Shown in pieces: positions 34,352 through 64,000 of a stretch of DNA of 64,000 nucleotides (its first letter is position 1; each line of letters opens with the position of its first letter). Origin of the DNA: Lycium barbarum (Eukaryota > Streptophyta > Magnoliopsida > Solanales > Solanaceae); assembly GCF_019175385.1 (NCBI RefSeq), contig NC_083339.1, positions 110,469,601 through 110,533,600 of the forward strand. Direction: 5' to 3'. Made by a program: the position numbers and the translations under genes. Under the pieces are notes generated by a model, which was not told where the DNA came from, did not search any database, and saw only the letters and a list, made by a program, of their open reading frames with translations.

Positions 34352-34679
34352 TCACTTTAGTAGACTGCTGGTGAGTTGCACTCCTATCAACATGCAAAGC
34401 GGAAAGCAAAACTTGAACTCAAGAAGCGAAACTCCATAAGAGAAAACCATTGCGCTTTATGGTTCCCTTTATTCTTTAATATGATTCTTTTTTTTTTTTT
34501 TTTGCTAGCACTCTATATCGTATACAATATTAGATTTTCCTATTTTACCTCCTAAATTAGGATCAAACGAAGTATCATGGACCATTCGATTCATTAATTA
34601 AGAGACATAAGTCATAACAGCACCCCTTTCATCTTGTCGCAAGGCTCATTTTCGGTAGTAGGTTATAATAATATTTATG

Positions 34680-34866
34680 TGGCTTATTGATCAATGAAGC
34701 CAGTTGAGAACCATCTTAGGTTCAAATCTCAACGGAGGCAAGAAAACTAGGTGATTTCATTCTGTCTATCCAAGCCTTGGTAGATAGAGATATCCGATAC
34801 CTATGTTAATGGGAAATAGCAGGTACTCGACCCATAAAATTAGTCGAGGTGCGCTATTAAAAAAAA
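34680..34866 (+). mobile_element. SolS-like SINE, second subfamily
   Basis: Contains 'ttaggttcaaatctcaacgg' (B-box-like), 'aactaggtgatttcattctg', 'aagccttggtagatagag' and the tail 'aaattagtcgaggtgcgct' with an A-rich end. The complete minus-strand member at 52194-52418 has the same order of blocks. Confidence 0.7.
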
Positions 34867-35395
34867 TATATAATCCTAGTAATAATAAGTATGTGGTAGT
34901 GTGGTGCATGGGTTCATCTCCCACTTTGGAGCCAAAGAAAACAAGTTTTCGTTTTCAAATCTTTTGTGAGCACCGTACTCTTTCCCAGGATTATGTTAAG
35001 ATCCCAGTACGAGAACTCTCTTTCCCATTGAAACCTTTGACAAAAGCTACCACTACACAAAGTGCGTTTGCTTTTGTACCAGTCATCATCAAAATAAGAT
35101 TTTAGTTGATGTCAAGTTCATATGATATCCTAAAAAGAATTACCAAAAAACAAAACTTACTCGGACGAAAAACATTAACATTAAGAGCTCCAAATTTGTT
35201 TTAAACAGCGTCTGGATGCATAGCAACAATTGATTTCAATGACGACTCAATATTTGCTGCGCTTGTGAAGGCATATTTAACCATCAAGCTTGCTTGATAT
35301 TTCAGTTTATTTACCAAAAACCAATCTTAAATTCTTTACTAAAATCAAGAGAAAGAACTTAGGTGGGGCGGCAAGGGGTAAACTTGATTAATTGT

Positions 35396-35740
35396 GAGAT
35401 GGCATCAAATAGTATACAGTCCTTTCCATTCAAGAACACACTGAAGCTTATGACAATCAAATTGCTTTTATTGGTTAAAAAATCCCATCATTTAAAGCTT
35501 CTCAAACGAAAGGACTACACAGCAAAAGCACTACGTCTGGAACAGCAGAGAACATCGTGTGATTATTTTGAGATGACATCAAATACAGTTCACAGTCCTC
35601 TCCATTCAAAAATAAGCCATAAGTAAAGCTTCTGGCACCCATATATATTTTCTTCAATTGGTCAAAAAATCCCATCATCTAAACGCTGCTTCTTACTAGA
35701 AAAGCATAAGACAGTAAGTCTGGAATAGCAGAGATCCAAG
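35396..35740. repeat. Diverged tandem duplication, about 174 bp
   Basis: Blocks 'gagatggcatcaaata', 'cacagtcc...ccattcaa', 'aaaaaatcccatcat' and 'tctggaa(c/t)agcagag' occur twice in the same order (starting 35396 and 35570). No gene is recognised between 34867 and 35804 otherwise. Confidence 0.7.
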
Positions 35741-35804
35741 GAGACACAAAATCTCATGAACTAGTTCATGTGTTTGAGTGCATGCTTCGCCATGATATCA
35801 CTTA

Positions 35805-36978
35805 GGGTGTGTTCGGTATGGAGGAAAACATTTTCCGGAAAATGCTTTCCAATTTTTCCATGTTCGTTTGGTCAAAAATTTTGAAAAACATTTTCTTTAG
35901 GAAAACAAGTTCCTCAAAAATTGGGAAAATGACTTCCCTAATAAAAGTAGGAAAAACAAGTCTATAAGTGTATTCCACCCAACCACTCCCACCACCCCAT
36001 GCCTAGCCCACCCCACCCACTTCTGCCCCACCCCCTGGCAAAAAAAAATAGTTACTTTTGTTTTGAAAAAAAAAAGTTTTGAATTTTTTTTGGTTTTTTT
36101 GCACCATCCCACCCCCACCCGCAATCAAACCCCCACCCCTGCCCCACCCCCACCCCCTCCCAAAAAAAAAATTAATTTTGTTTTGGAAAAAAAGTTTTGA
36201 ATTTTTTTGTTTGTTTTTTGCACCACCCCACCCCACCCCACCCCCCCCCCCTCCAAAAAAAAATTAATTTTGGTTTTGAAAAAAAAGTTTCTAATTTTTT
36301 TTTTTGGTTTCCACCCCCTGCCCTACCCCACCCCACCCACCCTGCCTTACCCCCAACCCCCCCCCCCACCCAAAATATTAATTTTGTTTTGAAAAAAAAA
36401 GTTTTGAATTTTTTATTTTTTTTATTTTTTGCACCACCCCACCCCCCCCCCCCAAATATTAATTTTGTTTTGAAAAAAAAGTTCTGAATTTTTGCACCAC
36501 CCCACCCCCTGCCCCACCCCACCCCCCAAAAAAAATTGTTTTGAAAAAAAAAGTTTTGAATTTTTTTTTTTTTTTGGTTTTTTGCCCCATCCCCCTTTCC
36601 CGACACCCCACCACCCCCTCCAAAAAAAATTGAGGGTGGAGGGGTGGGTGGTTGTGGGGGTTTGTGTGGTATGGGTCCACATCGAGGGGGGGGGGGGAGG
36701 GGATGCGATGGTTTAGAAAATTCAAAAAAAAAAAAAATACTTCAAAAAAATTGGGGGTGGGGGTGTGGGGTGAGGCGTGGGGGTGGGGGTGGGGTGGGTT
36801 GGGTGGAGTTGTGGGGCTTGGGTGGGTATTTTTCTGAAAATGTTTTCTACCAACCAAACGAATATGACAAAATAAGTAAGAAATTCACTTATTTTCCGTT
36901 ACCCAAACGAACATGAAAAAATAAGTATAAATTCGCTTATTTTTTAAGAACACATTTTCCTTCATACCGAACACACCC
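35805..36978. mobile_element. Tourist (PIF/Harbinger) type element with C-rich interior
   Basis: Ends GGGTGTGTTCGGTATG and its complement are inverted. TTA at 35802-35804 and 36979-36981 is the 3-bp duplication typical of PIF/Harbinger. The first 200 bp and last 150 bp are normal MITE arms. The middle (about 35990-36830) is low-complexity: about six units of roughly 80-120 bp alternate C-rich runs with A- and T-runs, followed by a G-rich stretch complementary in composition. All long reading frames here come from the base composition. Confidence 0.85.
35990..36830. repeat. C-rich/A-rich unstable repeat inside the Tourist element
   Basis: Repeated block order is: 'attttgttttgaaaaaaa', 'gttttgaattttt', 'tttttgcaccaccccac' and long C runs. 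The plus strand is C-rich until about 36615 and G-rich from about 36635, so the two halves are inverted in composition and could pair. Confidence 0.85.
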
Positions 36979-36981
36979 TTA

Positions 36982-39628
36982 GGCATATTGGAAGTAGTTT
37001 GTGTTCAAACACATTTTGGAGTTGATAAAGGACAAAACCTTTGAAACAATTGCAAGAGTTGTTGTTAGATCATTCTTGTCCAAGTTGAACATTGAAGTTT
37101 AATGGTGATAGGGACCTAACTTCGGAAGAATATGATAGTGGCACTACAATTTACACGAGAGAACAGTTGAATTGACCCTTTCCCATTAGAAGTGCCAAAT
37201 TCCCCACAAAATCCGAAGACACTAGCAAGCAATCAGCTGATCAACAGGCCCAGCCATGTATGTTCCCTTAGGACGAAGTTGCAGGCACTAGGTTGAGATG
37301 GAACATCGAGGAGGTGATGGGATAATGTCCCGAAGAACCAATTTCATACAATAACATCTCTAACCGACGGGTTAACGTACTGTTACATTGTCAATATATA
37401 TAAGTTAAATCCTAAACTTGAACCCAGTGACTACATCCAATTACGCAGGTTTTGGATTCACCCGTCACCACCCAAGGGGTAACATACTATTATAAAGTGT
37501 AAGATTACTAAATTAGACAAGATGACAAAAGCGACGGAATTACAAAAACAAGTTCCCCAAAGAAAATTCAACATGATAAAATTGTAGAATTGCATATGAA
37601 ACAAAAGTGAGGGAGAAGGTGGAAGAATTTTAACTTGAAAATATGTAGCTTACTCAAACCACAATGCAAAGGGAACTGGAACATATGCTTATTCATAACT
37701 CTTATTTTTATGCTTTTTTATGCTCTCACTAAAGAATCAAATATACTTTATAATTTCTCTCTTCTGAATCTATTTAAGCGCGATTTTAAGAATTCCTAAG
37801 TTCACAAAACTACAATAGTAAGTACTATCACTCATAGAACATCGTATAAGCTAAGTGCACACAACCCACTGAGCTTTGCACCTATCATTTTTGTGTGTCC
37901 AATTTGAGAATAACCCACTTTGATTGAACCTTGCATGTGTTTGATTCAACCAAATTAAGCTCAACATCTCTCCATGGTAAAGTTATGTAACAAATTTATC
38001 AGACTTGCAAGTCAGTCCAAATGAACCCACTTTCCAAACACACATTATAACCCACTTTCCAGGATCAAATTCCACGAGTTGCTACATGACAACCTCAAAC
38101 ACCTTTTCTAGAACTTCTTTTTCCTTTTTGGATATCTTTCCAACCTTCTCTGACAAGATTACAGTGATCTATTGGAGGTAAATCCAGTCACAAGATTCCC
38201 CACCACTCCACAATATGAACAATGACATCCTCATTTCCACATAGTCTCCTTTTCTAGACTAGTCGGAGCTAAAACTAGCTATGGAATCTCGTACAATACA
38301 TGGAGCCAAGATTTCTAACAAGAAAATCTCTCCTCGACTTGACTTATACTTACTAATTTTGATCCTCCCTTGGCTCATAGCTTTTTCACTTTTGGTCCTT
38401 TTGCAGAAGCCCGTACGGTAGACAAGTTTGACCACTTACGACTTAGACAAGCTTCAAGTTTTTGCTATGTATTTCCATTGTACCATTTTTAAGTTACCTC
38501 ATCAGCGAACTACCTCCGTAGTACAACATATAGATAATCCATCATAGGAAACTTCATCGAGAACCTCATTTCTTCATGAGCGATCCTTGTTCTATTTCAT
38601 CTACTAAAGTGAAGAAGGCATTTAAGTTAGCGAGGAAAGGGCAAGTTACGATCCCAAGATAGATTCAACCTTAACATTAATGAGGTATTACATGACTACC
38701 TTAAGCAAAGGTCCCATGCTTCTGTACGGAGTTCAGGAAATGCTTGCATAACAGTATGTTATTCACGGTGTTTATAAGCTGAAATATTATATCCAACATA
38801 TCAAAATAACTACCAAATAGCAAAACTTGATTAAATAAGTCCTCAATCCTGTATAGTTTTCTTAAAGAAAAAAGGAAGCTACTGCTTATTGAAAGTACTT
38901 ATCCCAGGATATAGGATGATTAACCTTTCAAAGCATGGTCTTCAATAATGCACAATAACACCAGGGAACAGATACTAGTACATAAACTATGAAGATGAGG
39001 ATCAGAAAGACAGATGCCCAAAAATCTCACGGGAAACATCTGAAATAGACTAATTAATTTAGAAGGAACTAGAGTGATCCCACAAAGACGCCATCACCAA
39101 CAGCCAGTACGAGGCATGAGAATGGTCCTATATTCTGGAATAAAATGTCAAGAGCAGGTATCTCACAAGTATCTCAGCTAAGACAACCCTGTTATTTTGG
39201 CCAAGATAGACTAAGCTACCACAGAAGATCATAGCATGCATCATAATCACTGACAGAGTAAGAGTTTAATTAATGGAACCGAGTGCGGACAGTTAATTTG
39301 GAACATAATTCAGAAAAGACACGGCAAAAGTTAGTTCAAAGTCTCAATTTCTAATGTGCCAAAGAAATTTCTAGGAAGAAATAAAAATTCTAGTGCAGCA
39401 GCTTTCTATTGATTAAATACTCCAATCATGTGTTCTAATTTTCATCAGATAATTATACATAATTTACATGATTTTAATTCTGGTCCTTAAAAGACTATGT
39501 CTACATGCAGCCAAATGAGGAAGAACCATGCATCACATAAAATTCAGGAACAAAGGAAGCGTCCAACCTGCTACAACTGTCACAAGAAGGCTTCCCCTAA
39601 GCAATTGTAGTTGCAGATATTTATGACC
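36982..39628. other. Intergenic DNA downstream of the phosphoglucomutase gene
   Basis: No gene or complete mobile element recognised. The 3' UTR of the phosphoglucomutase gene must lie at its right edge, left of 39629; its end cannot be placed from sequence alone. Confidence 0.5.
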
Positions 39629-60260
<20,632 letters not shown>

Positions 60261-60508
60261 ATTTCTTTTGCAGAAAGAGTGTGAGTGGAAAGAGAAGAGG
60301 CAGGACTATTCTAGCAAAATTAGGAGAATGTGGGATATGCTTTGGAGTATTCTTGAAAATCTAGAAAGATTCATAGGAATTGCCTATCTGCCACATGCTG
60401 TCTAGATTGCTTATCGGTACAATAACTTATGTCACTCACTTCACGCGAACTTCCTCTTTATGGTCAAAAATTTAAAATTTAGTATCTGCAAATAATTGTT
60501 CAATATTA
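60261..60508 (-). promoter_or_regulatory. 5' leader and proximal promoter region of phosphoglucomutase
   Basis: Directly upstream of the ATG the coding strand is pyrimidine-rich ('cctcttctctttccactcac', about 60284-60303), typical of a plant 5' UTR. I see no clear TATA box. The MITE at 60509 sits only about 250 bp from the start codon, so it may lie in the promoter. Confidence 0.45.
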
Positions 60509-60739
60509 AGCCCCTGTTTGGCTATAAGAATGCTTTTTTCCAAAATCAGCGTTTAGCCATGAGAATTTTGAATACAACTTAAAGTTATTCCGGAATACCA
60601 AAAACTCAAAAAACTTATTTTTTTTTAAAAAAATCACTTTTTTACAACTACATTTCACCAAAAACTACAATTTCAAAAACTATGGTTAAACACAACTCCA
60701 ACTCCAAAATTTCAAAGTATCTATGGACAAACGGGGCCT
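60509..60739. mobile_element. MITE next to the phosphoglucomutase 5' end
   Basis: The left end 'agcccctgtttggctat' and right end 'atggacaaacggggcct' are inverted with few mismatches. The core has A/T runs that pair. The TSD is not certain. Confidence 0.6.
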
Positions 60740-61205
60740 AAATAAATTAGTGAAATTAAACTTTTTATGAATAATATTAGATATTTTAAGTAAAATAATG
60801 TTCTTTCATAGAAGTTGTTAAAAAAAATTAGGTGTCATTTTGTTCAAAAGATCAAAAAGATAAAATTGTTTTCAAAATTAATCTTTTTCTTTTCTTTCTT
60901 TTTTGGGTAAAAAAATAGTCTTTAAATACATTTTTCAACTTCAACCAAATATATAGACATGTCTATTATATTTTACTAGATTTCAAATATTAAAGTTCAA
61001 TGTTTTGATAAATAATACGTATTGAAATATCTTAAAACTTGTTTGAAAAGTATGACAAATGAAATAACCATTTTCACTCACAAATTTTAATTTTTGTTCA
61101 TAAAATTTATGTGTCACACAATTCGATATTGAGATTTTTTTTTCATTTCAATTTGGTGTTATTCTAGACATAATAAACTTTCCTTTTTTTTAAAAAAAAA
61201 AAAAA
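60740..61205. other. AT-rich intergenic DNA
   Basis: No gene or element recognised. Confidence 0.4.
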
Positions 61206-62207
61206 GGGATAAGGCACTGTTACCCTTTGAATTTTGGCCAAAGTTTCTACGAGAGACCTTATCTTTTCAACGGTCCTATTACCCCCTAAACTTTTTAAAA
61301 ACTTAATAATTACCACCCCAAGCACTGACGTGGTAAGGAGAGTGAGAAATATAAAATCTAACATGTGTCATTTTTTAATTGGGCACTTCATATTTAATTA
61401 CATCTAATTAATTATCATTAAAACTTAAAGTTTTTTTCTAAACTGATTTTATTTTTAAAATGTGGAAAACTTAATTTTTTTTATTAAAACTTTGTATTTT
61501 CTTAAAATATGAAAAACTAAATTGTTTTTAAAAAAAAAAAAGATGAAAAAAATTTCTTTTTAGAAAATAAATATGAAAAATTGATTTTTTAAAAGAAAAA
61601 TGTGGAAAACTGATTTATTTATTTTCTATATATGAAAAAACTCTAGTTTTCCAGATTTAGTTTTAAAAAGGGGGTTTTCCACATTTTAAGAAAAATGTTA
61701 GTTTTTCAAAAAATTTATAAAATTCAATTTTTTCACATTTTGACAAGAAAAAATACTTTTTTTAGATTTTTTAAAAAATAATCTAGATTTTATTTGAAAA
61801 ATAAAAGTGTCCTAAAAAATGAAATCATGAAAATCTAGATTTTTAAAGACATTTGAAAAAAAAAAATCCATTTTTCCATATTTTAAAAAAAATCCATGTT
61901 TTCAGAAATTTAAAACAAAAAACGGGTTTTAAAAAAAATCAAATTATCATATTATTTTTTAAAATTTCCAATTTTTATTATTTTAAAAAAAAAAACAGTT
62001 TTTCATTTTTTTTTAAAAGTTTCCACGTAAGCAAAAAGAATTAAAACAAAATAGAAAATAAAGTAAATATACATGTGGCTAGGAGAGTGTATGTCACTCT
62101 CCCATAAAAGAGTAGATATCCGCGCTTAGGGGGTAATAGGACCCTGAAAAAGTAAGGTGTATCTGGCAACTTCGGTCAAAGTTCAGGGGGTAATAGTATT
62201 TTATCCC
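61206..62207. mobile_element. 1-kb element with about 100-bp inverted ends
   Basis: The left end GGGATAAGGCACTGTTACCC and its continuation to 'tcctattaccccctaaac' (about 61290) are matched in inverted orientation by the right end (about 62105-62207, ending 'taatagtattttatccc'). The interior is very A/T-rich with many diverged 'gaaaaact' and 'aaaaaat' blocks on both strands, so the whole element can fold back. No ORF. The target duplication is obscured by poly-A on the left side. Confidence 0.7.
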
Positions 62208-62735
62208 TAAAAAGACAAAACAGCGTCAATTTATATACATTGTATTGATTTAAGAAAAAACATTGCAAATGAGTTAAAGTTTGAAAAGGTGGTTTTGATC
62301 AGTTTTTCAAGTGAACTTTTTTTTTCCGCTCACAATTTTTTTTCAAATTAAATATATTTTCAAACACAACTTCAACTTTTAATTAAAAAAAAATTCAAAT
62401 ATTATATTTTTTAATACCCAAACACCTACTAAATGTTGTCCAAATCAAATAAGTTCACTGTTCGTATTTTACAAATCAATTGAACAGACATTGCAAATCC
62501 TTTTTTATATAAAGGGACCAGAACTATGTCTAATAGACGGTCCATATTTCTCGAAGGAAACACTCCAAATTTTTTACATTTTTCAAGTGATGATATACAA
62601 CTTTCATGGACGGTCACTGAACGTTCCATATATATTTGACAGAACATTCCAATTTGACAATGTTCCATTAATGATATTGTTGTTCAACTTCACAAATTTG
62701 TATACGGTAAAAATCGGATATATATATTAAACCGG
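62208..62735. other. Intergenic DNA left of the Gypsy LTR
   Basis: AT-rich with inverted pieces such as 'gacggtcca/ggacggtc' and 'ggaacattc/gaatgttcc' near 62535-62665. No gene recognised; the 79-codon frames on both strands overlap each other. Confidence 0.4.
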
Positions 62736-63402
62736 TGAGACCAAAGACCGAAGGAAGGAAGGAACAAGAACGTGCACGAAGGCTTTGATTCTGAACCGGA
62801 GGAATGTTTGGACCGAAGCAGAGGAAGGGCATCATTTGGTCCGGTTCCCCCATGACCGGGTTAGTCGTTGCAGTTGGTCCGTTAGGTCGAGGCCGTTAGT
62901 CCGTTTGATCGTGGCCGTTGGTCCGGGAGATCCGTTGCGCGGTTGCCACGCGTCGATAACGTCCTGCCATGTTCAACTGCCAATCGTACGGGTGTCAGAT
63001 CGTACAGTCAACCTAATCCAACTCAGAACTTTTTCTTTATTATTTTATTTTTCATGTTGTATGAAGCTCATGGGACAATACTATAAATAAGGGGCATTGT
63101 CCTCCTTTTTAGGGGTTGGCTCCTTAATGTCAAGAACTCTTGTAATAGCAAAAAATATATAGAACTCTCTCTCTCAAATATCTGATTTCGATCCACACTT
63201 GTCGTGTTCATCCCTTATATTGCTTCAATCAAGTAACACTCATACATTAGTAAACATACAAGTCTATAGCAAACCATCGAACATCAAGTTGCTTCTTTAT
63301 AGCATATTCATATATTTCTTCTCTCTCAAACAGATTGAGGCTTAACCACATATCCTATACCTACTCACAAATTTAATTGATTATCCGAATTCGGGGTAAA
63401 CA
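62736..63402 (+). mobile_element. Tat-lineage Ty3/Gypsy 5' LTR
   Basis: The right border is fixed by GGTAAACA just before the primer-binding site. A probable left border is TGAGACC at 62736. It contains the region 'ctataaataaggggcattg' (a TATA-like signal near 63083) and CT-rich leader sequence. The left border is less certain than the right. Confidence 0.65.
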
Positions 63403-63405
63403 GTT

Positions 63406-63423
63406 TGGCGCCCGCCGTGGGGC
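63406..63423 (+). promoter_or_regulatory. Gypsy primer-binding site
   Basis: TGGCGCCCGCCGTGGGGC, the type of primer-binding site found next to 5' LTRs of Tat/Ogre-lineage elements. Confidence 0.85.
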
Positions 63424-63511
63424 TAGGATAATAGTGGTCTTTCATCTTGATCTCTACCTTACCCATCAAAATCGAAAACATCCTCTGTTCGTCACTGAAA
63501 AAACGGACTAA

Positions 63512-64000
63512 ATGGCTGACAGTGGGCAATCTGGTCACGTCAACAACAACGAGATCGTGGCCGAAAACGAAGGCAGCGGTCCACGAGGATTACCAAACCC
63601 CGCTGATCCTAACCCCGTTAACTCGAGGGAGGGCCTCAACCATCAAAACACCGTGGATTAGGAGAATGCCGCCCAACCGGCTACCGACCCTTTAAATACA
63701 CACAATTCGATTACTTTGTCCCGGACTCAGGGCCGGAAAGAACCGGAAGCCCCGAATGATAATATTGACTTACGTTTAATTTTTGAAATGTTGCAGGAAC
63801 AGAGAGCGGCGATTGCTGAACAGGGAATCGCGATAGCCCGGTTGCAAAGCGGAAAGGATAAAACGACCTCGGGGGAGGCGAAGGGTGTTGCTGAACCCAG
63901 AAGAGATGAGGCACGGATGGTTGAGAGCAATGGGTCCGGAGCTGGTTCCTCCACCGAGGTTCTGAAAATGCTCGAAACTCTGGTAAAGCGGGTAGACTCG
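63512..64000 (+). pseudogene. Tat-lineage gag, N-terminal part (runs off window)
   Basis: The frame opens at ATG 63512 ('MADSGQSGHVNNNEIVAENE') and would encode the hydrophilic N-terminus of a Tat-type gag with 'MLQEQRAAIAEQGIAIARLQ', a coiled-coil-like stretch. A TAG at 63659-63661 interrupts it; the same frame continues open to the window edge. The capsid domain lies outside the window. Confidence 0.7.

Noticed and set aside
36003..36857. Several 60-144 codon reading frames on both strands
   Set aside because: They come from long C/G and A/T runs inside the Tourist element. The peptides are only Gly, Pro, Lys and Phe strings that mirror base composition.
37000..39600. A second host gene between the Tourist element and phosphoglucomutase
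   Set aside because: No reading frame with a recognisable domain, no consistent exon pattern, and no matching splice borders were found.

Overview
This window is nuclear DNA from a flowering plant, almost certainly a member of the nightshade family (Solanaceae). It has one spliced host gene with a plastid-targeted product, and it is AT-rich and packed with LTR retrotransposons, LINEs, Au and SolS-type SINEs, and Stowaway, Tourist, hAT and Mutator-like DNA elements. I cannot name the species from the sequence alone.

The only intact host gene is a plastidic phosphoglucomutase on the minus strand (39629-60260). It has 22 coding exons whose lengths sum to 1899 bp (632 codons plus stop), and every junction keeps frame. 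One intron has a GC donor. Intron 10 is 11.3 kb. It holds a Ty1/Copia element (46643-51565, antisense to the gene), three Au SINE copies, a SolS-type SINE with a perfect 15-bp target duplication, and an L1 LINE relic that itself carries an RTE LINE relic. Intron 13 (3.9 kb) holds an hAT-like MITE and a recent 120-bp tandem duplication.

The left 15 kb is nested retrotransposon debris. Athila-like internal DNA and its 3' LTR (7569-8725) contain a 2.86-kb solo LTR (3221-6084, TSD GATAA) and the end of a sister copy (1-2123). An inverted third copy (9102-11919, TSD CATCC) and an Athila solo LTR (12500-14489, TSD ATCAG) sit in a Del/Tekay-like LTR. The Athila solo LTR is itself broken by a 723-bp hAT-like element.

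The most interesting unit is a complete 7.1-kb Mutator-like element (16257-23363). It has 80-bp terminal inverted repeats and a perfect 9-bp target duplication (TAGCAACTA). It carries a decayed MURA-type transposase with SWIM zinc finger (minus strand), a roughly 1-kb array of 143-bp tandem repeats between divergent transcription units, an open 154-codon ORF of unknown family (plus strand), a second decayed plus-strand cargo ORF, and a GRF zinc-finger gene (minus strand). A 69-bp double palindrome lies just inside its left TIR.

The middle (23.4-39.6 kb) is gene-poor. It has MITEs, SolS-type SINEs, an RTE LINE (29970-32510), a long (AT)n tract, and a Tourist-type element (35805-36978) whose interior has become C-rich/A-rich repeats. 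To the right of the gene are a MITE close to its 5' end, a 1-kb element with about 100-bp inverted ends, and the 5' LTR, primer-binding site and gag start of a Tat-lineage Ty3/Gypsy element that runs off the window.
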